From positions 1,054,001-1,118,000 of the forward strand of contig CP073744.1 in the NCBI GenBank assembly GCA_024397955.1: a stretch of DNA of 64,000 nucleotides. Reading direction: 5' to 3'. This DNA comes from a bacterium SCSIO 12696. GTDB lineage: Bacteria > Pseudomonadota > Gammaproteobacteria > Pseudomonadales > Porticoccaceae. The notes below the pieces were generated by a model. That model worked only from the letters and a program-made list of their open reading frames with translations. It was not told the DNA's origin and searched no databases. Positions 45,340 to 54,208 of the stretch are shown here, piece after piece (positions within the stretch are counted from its first letter, which is position 1; the number at the start of each line of letters is the position of its first letter). A program made the translations under genes and the position numbers.

Positions 45340-46649
45340 ACCAGGCCGCCATCACCAGTGCTAAAACAGACTCTGACTTCCGTCCCCTTACCCAATTCAC
45401 TATCCAGTTTTAGTGTCCAGCCATAGCGATTACACAGACGTTTGACAATGGCCATACCCAAACCGTGACCACCCAGCTCCCCTTCCGTACCGCCTCGATG
45501 AAATGGCGTTCCCAGCCTTTCCAAGGTGGCAGCATCCATACCGGGGCCGCTATCTTTTACCAGCAGGCAATGGGCTTCCAACACCACTTCTATCTTCCCT
45601 TCCGGAGTGTAGTTGTAGGCATTGCGCAGCAGATTATTGATCAAAATTTTGGCCACCGGTGTCGGTGCATCTACATTAAGCAGTTCTTTATCCACCACAC
45701 TGATTTCAATGGCCTTATCGTGAAAGACCGTGCCCAGTGCACCCAGTTCATCTTTCACCAGATCATTGATCACAACTTTGTCGGAAGGCAGCTGATTGCT
45801 TTCTTCTCTGGCCAGCAGCAACAGGGTTTCGATCAATGCTTCCATATCAAACAACGTTCGATACATACGTGTCACAGTAGCGTCGCCAAAATCTTTTTGT
45901 TTACGCTCCAGCAATTCCAGAGAGCTGCGCAAAACAGCAATGGGAGTACGCAGCTCATGGCTGGCATCGCGGGTAAAGTTGCGTTCCCGCTCGATAAATT
46001 CCCCAAGGCGCTCGGTAAAGTGGTCGAGAGCACGCACCAGGGTGGACACTTCCAAATCCCGAGCATGTCGCAATTCGTCCAAATTCAACGCCAGCCACTG
46101 GCCTTCTTTGGGCTCTGCTTCTTCCACTACTTTGGCCAATTTAACGATAGGGGAAATGGCCCGGTGGGACTGGCGATAAGCAAGCCAGGCAAAGATATAC
46201 AAAATGACCAACACGGCGGTTAACGGCAATATGCCAAACACCAAGGTCAGCAGAGACACACTCTCTTCATCAAAGATTAGATAAAGACGGTCAGCGCCGG
46301 AGGCAGTGGCTTTATCCTCCACATAAATAATGGGCTTGCTGCCATCAAAATGAACCCGCTGTAACCCAGGACGTAATTCACGCAATGGTAATGGAACGGT
46401 GCTGGCATCGCCGTTGTGAGCCAGAAATCCCCTCAAGTTGAGGGTATTGGGCATTGCCAGATCGGGATTTTGCTCTCGGTGTTGCCAAAAATATTCCGCC
46501 TCACCCTCCAGGGCTTTGCGCATCAACACACTTTCAATCATTTCCCTTGCAGCAAATACCCCCGCTGCGGCCACCAAGCTGATCAGGCCCACCTGCAATA
46601 GGAAGACCTTGGTCATTTTGGAATGGAGATTTTTTCTTGTTTTTGGCAT
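45336..46649 (-). CDS. Membrane sensor histidine kinase
   Basis: 437 residues. Transmembrane helices about 13-34 and 135-158 enclose a periplasmic sensor of about 100 residues (35-134) that I cannot place in a family. HAMP-like linker 160-200, phosphoacceptor H231 in HELRTP, then an ATPase domain with NNLLRNAYNYTPEG, DSGPGM and GGHGLGMAIVKRL. All catalytic boxes are intact. It is in the same run as the lipid genes, 28 bp after the second methyltransferase, and overlaps the SDR. Confidence 0.92.
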   Translation of the reverse strand: MPKTRKNLHSKMTKVFLLQVGLISLVAAAGVFAAREMIESVLMRKALEGEAEYFWQHREQNPDLAMPNTLNLRGFLAHNGDASTVPLPLRELRPGLQRVHFDGSKPIIYVEDKATASGADRLYLIFDEESVSLLTLVFGILPLTAVLVILYIFAWLAYRQSHRAISPIVKLAKVVEEAEPKEGQWLALNLDELRHARDLEVSTLVRALDHFTERLGEFIERERNFTRDASHELRTPIAVLRSSLELLERKQKDFGDATVTRMYRTLFDMEALIETLLLLAREESNQLPSDKVVINDLVKDELGALGTVFHDKAIEISVVDKELLNVDAPTPVAKILINNLLRNAYNYTPEGKIEVVLEAHCLLVKDSGPGMDAATLERLGTPFHRGGTEGELGGHGLGMAIVKRLCNRYGWTLKLDSELGKGTEVRVCFSTGDGGLV

Positions 46650-46677
46650 CTGCCGTCCTAAACACCCATCAACCGGC

Positions 46678-47712
46678 TCAGTGTAGCTTTTTGTTAAACA
46701 AATAGTGAGTCACCATCCATTCATTCCCTGACTGGTAGCCAAACAACTCTGCACAGGCCATAAAAAACATCCGCCAGCGCTGAGTCCAGATAGCCCCCTG
46801 CCCCTCACCGTAAGTCTGCTCGAACAGCTCAGTGATCTCCTTGCGGTGACGATCCATATTGTCGAGCCAGGCTTCCGATGTTTTTTGATAGTGACTGCCA
46901 TTCACCAACCATTGATCTTCAATGGTGAGATGATCCTGAAAGTAAAGCAATGTGTCAGCGGATGGCATCAATCCACCGGTGAAAAAATAACGCCCCATCC
47001 AGTTATCGTCCCCTTCGGTTTCAAAGGGATACAACACAGAGCGGTGACAAAAAATATGCACAAACAATTTGCCATCCTGACGCAACCAGCTACTCACCTT
47101 GGTAAGTAGTTTTTGGTAGTTGCGCACATGCTCAAACATTTCAATGGACACAATGCGGTCGAACTGTTGATCCAGTTCCAACTGGTTGACGTCCTGTGTA
47201 ATCACCTGAATATTATCGATACCACGCTGCTTGGCTTGTGCCTGAATATACTCACGCTGGGAATTGGAGTTGGAGACTGCAGTAATCCGTGAATTAGGCA
47301 GTTTTTCCGCCATAAACAGAGTGAGTGAACCCCAACCACACCCTAACTCGAGGATATCCTGCCCATCCTCAAATTGGCCACGCTGTAAGTACAGCTCCAG
47401 CATCAACTGTTCAGCATCTTCCAAGGTGCGAGTATTGTTATTCCACCAGCAACTGCTGTACTTCAAGTGCTGCCCAAGCGCCAGTTGGTAGAATTTCGCA
47501 GGTACTTCGTAGTGCTGTTCATTGGCGGCATCGGTTTCGATCGCAATGGGGCTGTTGCGCAACTGGTTAATCAGCTCACTTTTCTGGGCGCTGGCCAGCT
47601 CCGGGTTATTGGCAAACTCATCCTGTAAACGTTGCTTCAGCAGCTTACGAATACCCATACGGATAGCGGAATCCGGTACCAATTTTTTTTCTGCCAGATC
47701 AATCATTTTCAT
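46678..47712 (-). CDS. CFA-synthase-like SAM methyltransferase (cluster gene)
   Basis: 344 residues. SAM motif ILELGCGWGSLTLFMA (about 115-130) and the CFA-family segments HYEVPAKFYQLALGQHLKYSSCWW and YFFTGGLMPSADTLLYFQDHL are clear. It is shorter at the N-terminus than E. coli Cfa. It methylates or cyclopropanates unsaturated acyl chains in a lipid substrate, exact product unknown. ATG 47712 overlaps the DUF1295 stop by one base; GGAGAG lies upstream. A second, different CFA-type gene is at 49156. Confidence 0.9.
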   Translation of the reverse strand: MKMIDLAEKKLVPDSAIRMGIRKLLKQRLQDEFANNPELASAQKSELINQLRNSPIAIETDAANEQHYEVPAKFYQLALGQHLKYSSCWWNNNTRTLEDAEQLMLELYLQRGQFEDGQDILELGCGWGSLTLFMAEKLPNSRITAVSNSNSQREYIQAQAKQRGIDNIQVITQDVNQLELDQQFDRIVSIEMFEHVRNYQKLLTKVSSWLRQDGKLFVHIFCHRSVLYPFETEGDDNWMGRYFFTGGLMPSADTLLYFQDHLTIEDQWLVNGSHYQKTSEAWLDNMDRHRKEITELFEQTYGEGQGAIWTQRWRMFFMACAELFGYQSGNEWMVTHYLFNKKLH

Positions 47713-48527
47713 CAGTTGCTCTCCACAATTTTTTGCAAATTCTTTTTCCACGGGACAAATGCGCTGGTAGTCTCCCGATAGCGCAGATAGGCATCACCGC
47801 GAGAGCGGATAGCCTGTTGTTCGGTGTAGGGAATACCAGTAATAAAAATCAAGAACAGCAGCATCAACACCGGCGCCAGCCACAGCCATTCGCCACCGAC
47901 AATACCAATGGCGAGCAACGGATAACTGAACCAATGCAGCCATTCAAAAAAATAGTTGGGGTGACGGGAATAATTCCAAAGACCAACTTCACACACCTTG
48001 CCTTTATTGGCTGCTTGACTACGGAATTGCGCCAGCTGCTTATCCGACATAGTGACGCCCGCAAAAGCCACCAGCGCCAATATCACAGCCGTAATGTGTT
48101 GAGTGCCAGCTGCAGCCACTTCACCATTGGCGATCAACCAGGCGGGCAGGCTAAAGCACCAAATCAACAATGCCTGAAACTGAAAAAATAAAAAGTGATA
48201 CGGATTAACTCGTTTTCCCCAGTACTGGCGCAGATATTGATAGCGGCCATCTTCCGGCTCGGTAAATACCCGATGGGTCAGATAAACCCCCAGGCGCAAA
48301 TACCAACAACCCATGAGCAGTGCCACTGTCCAGCGCAACCACTCACTACCACCACCGGTAAAACCGTAGTAAAACGCAGACACGGAAATACCCAGTGCCC
48401 ATACCGCATCGACAATACCTGCATTATTGCTGCGCACTTGCCACAACCAGGCAAGTGCCATAGCAACACTGGCGGCCAACAGGGTCTCAACTGGTAAGCT
48501 TTCAACTGCAAAATCAGGCCAAGGCAT
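47712..48527 (-). CDS. DUF1295 membrane protein (steroid 5-alpha-reductase-like)
   Basis: 271 residues with about seven hydrophobic helices. The C-terminal motif GLWNYSRHPNYFFEWLHWFSYPL is the DUF1295 / steroid-5-alpha-reductase-type signature. It is inferred to be an NADPH-dependent reductase acting on a membrane lipid, though no enzyme assay supports this for the group. It overlaps both neighbours. Confidence 0.9.
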   Translation of the reverse strand: MPWPDFAVESLPVETLLAASVAMALAWLWQVRSNNAGIVDAVWALGISVSAFYYGFTGGGSEWLRWTVALLMGCWYLRLGVYLTHRVFTEPEDGRYQYLRQYWGKRVNPYHFLFFQFQALLIWCFSLPAWLIANGEVAAAGTQHITAVILALVAFAGVTMSDKQLAQFRSQAANKGKVCEVGLWNYSRHPNYFFEWLHWFSYPLLAIGIVGGEWLWLAPVLMLLFLIFITGIPYTEQQAIRSRGDAYLRYRETTSAFVPWKKNLQKIVESN

Positions 48528-49029
48528 GACGCCCCTCCTGCGACCACTTGGCCGCTTTTCTCAGTAGCAACGGCACCACCAACAACCAACTCAGTGATGT
48601 AGCGGCAATAACACCTGTGCTATCCAGCCACACTACCGCGCCCAACTTTTGCGCGCCGTAATAAGACAGCGGACTGCCAACAGCCGCCAATAACCCGGCC
48701 AGATACAAATTGCGCTGCATCCATGACAGGGAATGATTCAAGGTCAGCGCAAACGCCACCCACAGACAGACAATCCACAGAGGGGCCACCGGAAACAGTG
48801 GTTGATTTGAATATTGCAAAATACCCAGTAATGACCACAAGGTAGCCAGGAAAATGCCGATGGGAATGGCAAGTGCCAACAATTGCGCGTCTGCACGACG
48901 CACCGGTGATATGGAAAAATGAAGCAGCACAAAAGCCAACGTCGCCAGAACCGGCAACCAGGTATTGCCCCAACTGGCACCCAGTACACAGCTGAACCAA
49001 ACGATTTGAAAGGCAATAAAGTTAATCAT
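48514..49029 (-). CDS. DUF2878 membrane protein
   Basis: 171 residues, five hydrophobic helices. The SSWGNTW-like start (ASWGNTWLP), SPLSYYGAQKLGAV and SWLLVVPLLL are conserved in DUF2878, which is found beside CFA, DUF1365 and FAD-oxidoreductase genes. No function has been established. It overlaps the DUF1295 gene by 14 bp; a repeat separates it from the CFA gene upstream. Confidence 0.85.
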   Translation of the reverse strand: MINFIAFQIVWFSCVLGASWGNTWLPVLATLAFVLLHFSISPVRRADAQLLALAIPIGIFLATLWSLLGILQYSNQPLFPVAPLWIVCLWVAFALTLNHSLSWMQRNLYLAGLLAAVGSPLSYYGAQKLGAVVWLDSTGVIAATSLSWLLVVPLLLRKAAKWSQEGRHALA

Positions 49030-49057
49030 AAAACCACCACACTCTTGTTGATGGTTT

Positions 49058-49147
49058 GGGTAACGGTTTCAAAGACCGTGGCCAGCACGGACGCTGGCCT
49101 CGAGCCCCCATGGAAGGGTTTACGGCGTGTCTTTGAAACCGTTACCC
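49058..49147. repeat. Palindromic element with 19-bp perfect inverted repeats inside the lipid operon
   Basis: GGGTAACGGTTTCAAAGAC (49058-49076) and its exact inverse (49129-49147) enclose a 52-bp core that has its own GGCCAGC/GCTGGCC hairpin (about 49080-49099) and a CCC/GGG palindrome around CCATGG. It lies between the CFA gene and DUF2878. I recall closely similar 'TTTCAAAGACACGCCGTAAA' elements in marine gammaproteobacteria. No protein is encoded. Confidence 0.8.
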
Positions 49148-49155
49148 GCACCATC

Positions 49156-50439
49156 TCACTCTCCACCTGGAATCCACTGCTCACGACGATTCTCACTGGC
49201 AGCAAACAACAAGTGCACATCACTGATACTGCGCTCACGGAAACCGCCCTCGCAATAACACAGATAGAACTCCCACATACGGATAAACGCCTCCGAATAA
49301 CCCAGCTCACGCACCTGATCCAGCTGGTCCATAAAACGCTCACGCCAGTCCTGCAATGTCAGTGCGTAGCTGGGGCCAATATCCTCCAAATTCGTCAGCC
49401 GCAAACCCGCCTTCGCTGCACTGCCAGTCAGTACACTCACGCAGGGAATAAAACTGCCGGGGAAAATGTAACGCTTGATAAAATCCACCGAATTCAGCGC
49501 TTGCTTGTAACGATGATCTTCAATGGTGATTGCCTGAATTGCCCCCAGGCCATCCGGTTTCAGCAACTGCTGACATTGTTTGAAATAACCGTCCAGAAAT
49601 TGATGGCCCACGGCCTCCACCATTTCGATGGAAAGCAACTTGTCGTACTGGCCGTCCAGATCACGGTAATCTTCCAGCAGCACGGTGATTTTGTCGGACA
49701 AACCCGCACCGGCTATACGCTCTACCGCTAGTTTATATTGCTCTTCCGATATGGTTGTAGTGGTCACCCGGCAACCGTAATTCTGCGCAGCAAAGATAGC
49801 AGCGCCACCCCAACCGGTACCAATCTCCAACAAATGATCGGAAGGCTTTAAATCCAGCTTGTCGCACAACCTGGCTAACTTTAATTCCTGAGCCTGGGCC
49901 AGTGACTCATCACCCGTACGGTACAAAGCGGAGGAATACATCATCCACTCTTTGTCCAAAAACAACTCAAATAAATCGTTGCCAATATCGTAGTGGGCAG
50001 CAATATTGCGCCGACTGCCACTGCGATTGTTTTTATGGAATTGATGAACCGTTTTCAACAGCCACCCGGCAACGGTTGCTACCCCGCCTTCCATGCCATC
50101 CAGCAAATCCTGGTTGCGCACCAGAATGCGCACCAAGGCCGTTAAGTCAGAGCAATGCCACTCACCGGCCATATAAGATTCTGCAGCGCCCACACTGCCG
50201 CCGGTTGCCACACTTTGAAAAAAGGCACTGTCGTTAACATGCATTTGCACCTGCAAATCTGCCTGGCCATCTCCCAACAGGTAATGACCTCCGGGTGCCG
50301 CCAGGTGAATGGCACCATTTTTTAAGGGGCCAAGTCGATTCACAAACAACTTTTCGAATAACGTACTTTTGCGCTGCGTCTTTTCAGGGCTTTTTAAAAA
50401 ACGATTTTTTGCCGCAAGCGCGGTTACCTGAGTAGTCAT
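49156..50439 (-). CDS. cfa: Cyclopropane-fatty-acyl-phospholipid synthase family protein
   Basis: 427 residues. An N-terminal CFA-type domain (about 30-130) precedes a SAM fold with LEIGTGWGGAAIFAA, and the C-terminal IEMVEAVGHQFLDGYFKQC and YIFPGSFIPC segments are typical of Cfa. It methylates unsaturated acyl chains on phospholipids. It overlaps the DUF1365 gene by 4 bp. In Rhodobacter a Cfa-like gene in an equivalent cluster takes part in methyl/furan fatty-acid synthesis; the reaction here is inferred. Confidence 0.92.
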   Translation of the reverse strand: MTTQVTALAAKNRFLKSPEKTQRKSTLFEKLFVNRLGPLKNGAIHLAAPGGHYLLGDGQADLQVQMHVNDSAFFQSVATGGSVGAAESYMAGEWHCSDLTALVRILVRNQDLLDGMEGGVATVAGWLLKTVHQFHKNNRSGSRRNIAAHYDIGNDLFELFLDKEWMMYSSALYRTGDESLAQAQELKLARLCDKLDLKPSDHLLEIGTGWGGAAIFAAQNYGCRVTTTTISEEQYKLAVERIAGAGLSDKITVLLEDYRDLDGQYDKLLSIEMVEAVGHQFLDGYFKQCQQLLKPDGLGAIQAITIEDHRYKQALNSVDFIKRYIFPGSFIPCVSVLTGSAAKAGLRLTNLEDIGPSYALTLQDWRERFMDQLDQVRELGYSEAFIRMWEFYLCYCEGGFRERSISDVHLLFAASENRREQWIPGGE

Positions 50440-51230
50440 GACTTGTCTCCCGTTATTTCAGGTAAAGGGACTTTAGGTAAAGAAGAGGAATGAGTATTTG
50501 GGTGATCAAAAAAGGGAATGCGCTTCAGCCATAAGCGCAGTGCTTGCCAATAAATTCGCAACACCACCAACAGGGTTTGCATCGGGTAATGGATAGGCAA
50601 GAACGCCATGGATCTGCTTGTCAGCGGTTGCTGTTTTGTCGACATTACCGCGTCAAACTGACGCAGGCCGTCTTTGAGAAGTGTCATATGCACATGCGCT
50701 TTTTTAGCGCGCAACGTAAACCGCCAGTGGTACTGCAAATCCATAGGCATAAACGGTGATACGTGAAACTCCTTATCAAACTCGAAGCGAGTGCAGCCAT
50801 CGACAACCGGCAAAACATAACTGTGGCGTTCGTTCCAGGGAGTATTGTTGATTTCCGTAACGATGTAGCTCAGCTGATTATCGGGGTTGTAGCAGAAGTA
50901 ATAGGTAACCGGGTTGAACACAATGCCAAAGTAGCGCGGCTGGGTAAGGATTTTTACCGTACCTTCAAAGCGGTCACCACAATCGCGAAAGATGGCATTA
51001 ATCACCGCTTCTTTGAGATTGGCTTCCGGTGCGGCCAAATAGTCTTTACGGTAGAAGCCAATGGCATTAAAACGCTCCAACGACCACCAGCGACTTTTGG
51101 AAAAAGTCTTTTGTAGCTGATCCAGGTCTAGCAGCACCATCGCCATCGGGTAGCGAAACCGATGAGGTCTGGGACGGTGGCGGCTGTGCTGTACCCAACC
51201 TTTGTAGATGCCATCAGGTAACATGAGCAT
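50436..51230 (-). CDS. DUF1365 family protein
   Basis: 264 residues, a mostly beta-rich soluble protein with a hydrophobic C-terminal segment. Typical DUF1365 elements are YKGWVQHSRHRPRPHRFRY at the start, PRYFGIVFNPVTYYFCYN and the late MAFLPIHYPMQTLLVVLRIYWQAL. No activity is established. It is coupled at both ends (overlap 4 bp with cfa, 17 bp with the FAD oxidoreductase). Confidence 0.92.
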   Translation of the reverse strand: MLMLPDGIYKGWVQHSRHRPRPHRFRYPMAMVLLDLDQLQKTFSKSRWWSLERFNAIGFYRKDYLAAPEANLKEAVINAIFRDCGDRFEGTVKILTQPRYFGIVFNPVTYYFCYNPDNQLSYIVTEINNTPWNERHSYVLPVVDGCTRFEFDKEFHVSPFMPMDLQYHWRFTLRAKKAHVHMTLLKDGLRQFDAVMSTKQQPLTSRSMAFLPIHYPMQTLLVVLRIYWQALRLWLKRIPFFDHPNTHSSSLPKVPLPEITGDKS

Positions 51231-52563
51231 TCACCAGGTTACCTTCAATGTGATCCACCACTCGCAGGGCACTGCGTACCCCATCCTCGTGAAAACCCCA
51301 GCCCCAATAGGCACCGCAGTAATGGGTTCGGTTATGGCCGGATATCTGCGACCAGCGATGCTGCGCAGCCAGGGTAGCAGCGTTGTACACCGGGTGGCTG
51401 TAATGGCGTTCAGCGTAGACTTTTTCAGGGTCGATCAGATGTTCGCAATTGAGAGAAACGATAAAATCCGGTGTGCCATTGTCGGTTTGCAACCCAGCAC
51501 TGCCCAGCCCTTGTAGCTGATTCATGTGGTAGCTGACTGTGCATTGGTTAGACAGGTCGGCTCCTAAGCGCACGTTCCAACAGGCCCAGGCTTTGAGGTG
51601 GCGTGGAAGTACCGAGGTATCGCTGTGCAGCAGCATGTGATTGTTTTGATAGGCAATACTGCCTAGAACCTGCTGCTCGGTAGTGCTGGCATCTGCCAAC
51701 AAGGCCAGAGCTTGATCCGAATGGCAGGCTATGACCACTTGATCAAAGTGCTGTTGCTCGCCATTGATTTGCAAACTAACCCCATCTTCACTGCGCTGTA
51801 TCCGTTCCACCGGAGCATTGACATGAAGTTCACCACTGAATTTTTGCAGTAAAGCATCCACATAACTGCTGGAACCATCCTTGACCACCCGCCACTGGGG
51901 CCTTTTATTCAGCGTGAGCATGTGGTGGTTGTGCATAAACTGGACAAAGTAGCGTGCAGGAAACTGCTCAATGCTGGCACTGGGCCCCGACCAAAGCGCA
52001 CAAGCCATTGGGATCAAATGCTTTTCAATAAAAATGGGGCTGTAGCGATTTTCACGCAAGTAATCGCCCAGAGTCTGATCATTGGTGTCATCGTCCAGCA
52101 GTGACGGTGCCTGCCGGTAAAAGCGCAATAGATCTTTGATCATTCGATGGAATGTTGGACTAAAAATATTTTTGCGCTGGCAAAATAGCTTATCCAAATT
52201 GGTGGCGTTGTACTCCAACCCGGATATCGGGTCAGAGACACTAAAACTCATGGTGGTACGCTGGCTGGCCACACCCAGGTCTGTCAGCAAGCGGCAAAAA
52301 TTTGGGTAGTTTTCTTCGTTGAAAACGATAAAACCGCTGTCGATGCGCCAAAATTTTCCCGCCACATCGATATCGTGAGTGTCTACGTGGCCACCGGGGT
52401 AGTTACTGCTCTCAAACAGCGTTACCTGGTGGTTTTTGCCTGGACTGTTATCAAGGTTTTTATCAAGACTCTTATCCAGGTAATAGGCACAAGCCAAACC
52501 GGATATACCACTGCCCACAACGGCAATCCTTGTAGGCTGAGGGTTCACGTGTGGCGAATTCAT
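51214..52563 (-). CDS. FAD/NAD(P)-binding oxidoreductase (amine-oxidase-type fold)
   Basis: 449 residues. FAD-binding GSGISGLACAYYL (about 17-29) and the following ESSNYPGGHVDTHD give the amine-oxidase/phytoene-desaturase fold; a late CGAYWGWGFHEDGVRSAL motif closes the FAD site. Similar genes in the ufa-type cluster of Rhodobacter are described as acting on unsaturated acyl chains. Overlaps the desaturase gene by 4 bp. Confidence 0.88.
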   Translation of the reverse strand: MNSPHVNPQPTRIAVVGSGISGLACAYYLDKSLDKNLDNSPGKNHQVTLFESSNYPGGHVDTHDIDVAGKFWRIDSGFIVFNEENYPNFCRLLTDLGVASQRTTMSFSVSDPISGLEYNATNLDKLFCQRKNIFSPTFHRMIKDLLRFYRQAPSLLDDDTNDQTLGDYLRENRYSPIFIEKHLIPMACALWSGPSASIEQFPARYFVQFMHNHHMLTLNKRPQWRVVKDGSSSYVDALLQKFSGELHVNAPVERIQRSEDGVSLQINGEQQHFDQVVIACHSDQALALLADASTTEQQVLGSIAYQNNHMLLHSDTSVLPRHLKAWACWNVRLGADLSNQCTVSYHMNQLQGLGSAGLQTDNGTPDFIVSLNCEHLIDPEKVYAERHYSHPVYNAATLAAQHRWSQISGHNRTHYCGAYWGWGFHEDGVRSALRVVDHIEGNLVNAHVT

Positions 52564-53519
52564 CCTTGCTGCTCCGCGGTATTCTGAATAGCATCTTTCG
52601 CCAAATGATTACTGTCCCGCCGTTTTAGTGGAATGGTACGCAGGTTCCAGATCAGTCCCATACGCTCCATGCCCTTGAGCAAGTAATAGCTCATATCAAT
52701 TTCCCACCAGTAAAAGCCCTGGCGAGCTGAAGCCGGGTAATAATGGTGATTGTTATGCCAGCCCTCTCCCAAAGTCATAAACGCCAGCCAGAAGTTATTG
52801 CGACTCTCATCTGGCGTACCGTAACGAACCGAGCCAAAACGGTGCGCGAGGGAATTGATGCACAAGCTGGCGTGAATCAGCACCACGGTAGACACAAAAT
52901 ACCCCCACACCAGCATTTGCGGGCCAGTGGTATTCAGTTGTGGGGCCACGGCTTCCAGTAAAGCACCCAGTCCATAGAGGAATACTGCCAACAGTACCGG
53001 TACTGCCAAGTCGTGACGATCCAACCAACGCAACTCGGGGAAGCGCTGGAAATCCGAAATCAACGAGTAATCCGCCTGAAAGTGACGGTGAGACAAAAAC
53101 CAACCCATGTGACTCCACCAAAAACCATCTTTGGGAGAGTGGGCATCGCCTTCCCGATCAGAACAACGGTGGTGATTGCGATGATGAGCCGCCCACCACA
53201 ATGGGCCACGCTGAGTGGCACTGGCCCCTAACAAGGCAAACAGAAACTGCACCATCCGGCTAGTATGAAAAGTTTTGTGAGAAAAGTAGCGGTGGTAAAA
53301 CGCAGTAATGGCAAACATTCTGGCAATGTAGAGTGCAGCTGCCACGCCCAAAGCAATCCACGAAAATCCCACAAAAAACACCCCTAAACAGGCCAGGTGT
53401 AAAAGGATAAAGGGGATAATGCGCACCCAATCTACTTGTCGGTCATTCCCTGACTCAGCCAAGGTATTCAGCGAATCGCTATTTTGTTGATTGTCGAACC
53501 AGGATTTGATTGCTTTCAT
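52560..53519 (-). CDS. Membrane fatty-acid desaturase (delta-9 DesC-like)
   Basis: 319 residues, four membrane helices in two pairs. The three histidine boxes are all present: HRYFSH (about 83-88), HHRNHH (about 121-126) and EGWHNNHH (about 250-257), the signature of acyl-CoA/acyl-lipid delta-9 desaturases using oxygen and di-iron. It supplies cis double bonds on which the CFA-type enzymes downstream can act. ATG 53519 is chosen; the ATG at 53585 would run through the palindrome. First gene of the ten-gene run. Confidence 0.92.
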   Translation of the reverse strand: MKAIKSWFDNQQNSDSLNTLAESGNDRQVDWVRIIPFILLHLACLGVFFVGFSWIALGVAAALYIARMFAITAFYHRYFSHKTFHTSRMVQFLFALLGASATQRGPLWWAAHHRNHHRCSDREGDAHSPKDGFWWSHMGWFLSHRHFQADYSLISDFQRFPELRWLDRHDLAVPVLLAVFLYGLGALLEAVAPQLNTTGPQMLVWGYFVSTVVLIHASLCINSLAHRFGSVRYGTPDESRNNFWLAFMTLGEGWHNNHHYYPASARQGFYWWEIDMSYYLLKGMERMGLIWNLRTIPLKRRDSNHLAKDAIQNTAEQQG

Positions 53520-53558
53520 ACAGCCCCCTGTGGATGGGGCTAATCTAGTAGCGGTTCT

Positions 53559-53596
53559 GTGAAAAACCTGTGAAGTTGATTTCACAGGTTTTTCAC
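53559..53596. promoter_or_regulatory. 16-bp perfect palindrome followed by T8 in the divergent promoter region
   Basis: GTGAAAAACCTGTGAA (53559-53574) and its exact inverse (53581-53596) with a 6-nt loop sit between the desaturase start (53519, minus) and the NTF2-like start (53612, plus), followed by AATTTTTTTT. Reads either as an operator or as a terminator-like attenuator in the plus-strand leader. A smaller hairpin (AGCCCC/GGGGCT, 53522-53541) is next to the desaturase start. Confidence 0.7.
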
Positions 53597-53611
53597 AATT
53601 TTTTTTGTGTA

Positions 53612-54208
53612 ATGGCGCTCATGAATCGAGCGCTCAAAATTTATTCTGTACTCTGTACCTTGCTGGTCAGCATCTGCTTAGCTGGAATTATCTGGATGTA
53701 CACCAGCGTTGAAACGCCACCAAACTCGTTCAATAGCCAGAATTACCAAAACGCGTTGGCAAGGTACCCCGGAACACTGGCAAGCGATGAAGACATACAA
53801 CGCTTTGCCAGCGTCTATGGTGACCTCAAATCAAAAGAGCTCAATGAATCCATCAACAGCCTTTATGCGGAATCATTGTATTTCAACGACACATTCAATA
53901 CCTTTGAACATCGCAACGAGCTGCGCGACTACTTAGTGCATACCGCGAATAACCTGATCACTTCAGAAGTGGTTGTTGATGACGTCGCTCGCAGTGGTAA
54001 CGAAGTGTATCTACGCTGGACAATGACTATTAGCTTGTCTGTCAAAGGCAAAGTCATCAACAGTGAATCCGCAGGGGTTACTCATCTTCGTTTTAACCCC
54101 AACGGCAAGGTTATCGTCCATCAGGATTTCTGGGACGGGGTGGATGGCTTTTATCAACACCTTCCTTATCTGGGCGGCGCCACCAAACTGCTGAGAGAAC
54201 AGTTATGA
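53612..54208 (+). CDS. Membrane-anchored NTF2/SnoaL-like protein
   Basis: 198 residues from ATG 53612 (or 195 from 53621). A hydrophobic helix (about 11-33) anchors a domain of about 150 residues with the NTF2-like pattern (ITSEVVVDDVARSGNEVYLRWTMT, DFWDGVDGFYQHLPYLGG). Related proteins are common next to SDR/FAD/CFA lipid clusters; a lipid-binding or helper role is possible, not shown. It overlaps the next gene by 4 bp (ATGA). Confidence 0.72.
   Translation: MALMNRALKIYSVLCTLLVSICLAGIIWMYTSVETPPNSFNSQNYQNALARYPGTLASDEDIQRFASVYGDLKSKELNESINSLYAESLYFNDTFNTFEHRNELRDYLVHTANNLITSEVVVDDVARSGNEVYLRWTMTISLSVKGKVINSESAGVTHLRFNPNGKVIVHQDFWDGVDGFYQHLPYLGGATKLLREQL

Noticed and set aside
45465..46223. 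252-codon frame antisense to the sensor kinase
   Set aside because: Gln/His-rich shadow of the kinase gene; the kinase motifs are intact in the other strand.
53570..53586. TGTGA...TCACA inside the 53559 palindrome as a CRP site
   Set aside because: The spacer between half-sites is 8 nt, not 6, so it does not fit the CRP consensus.
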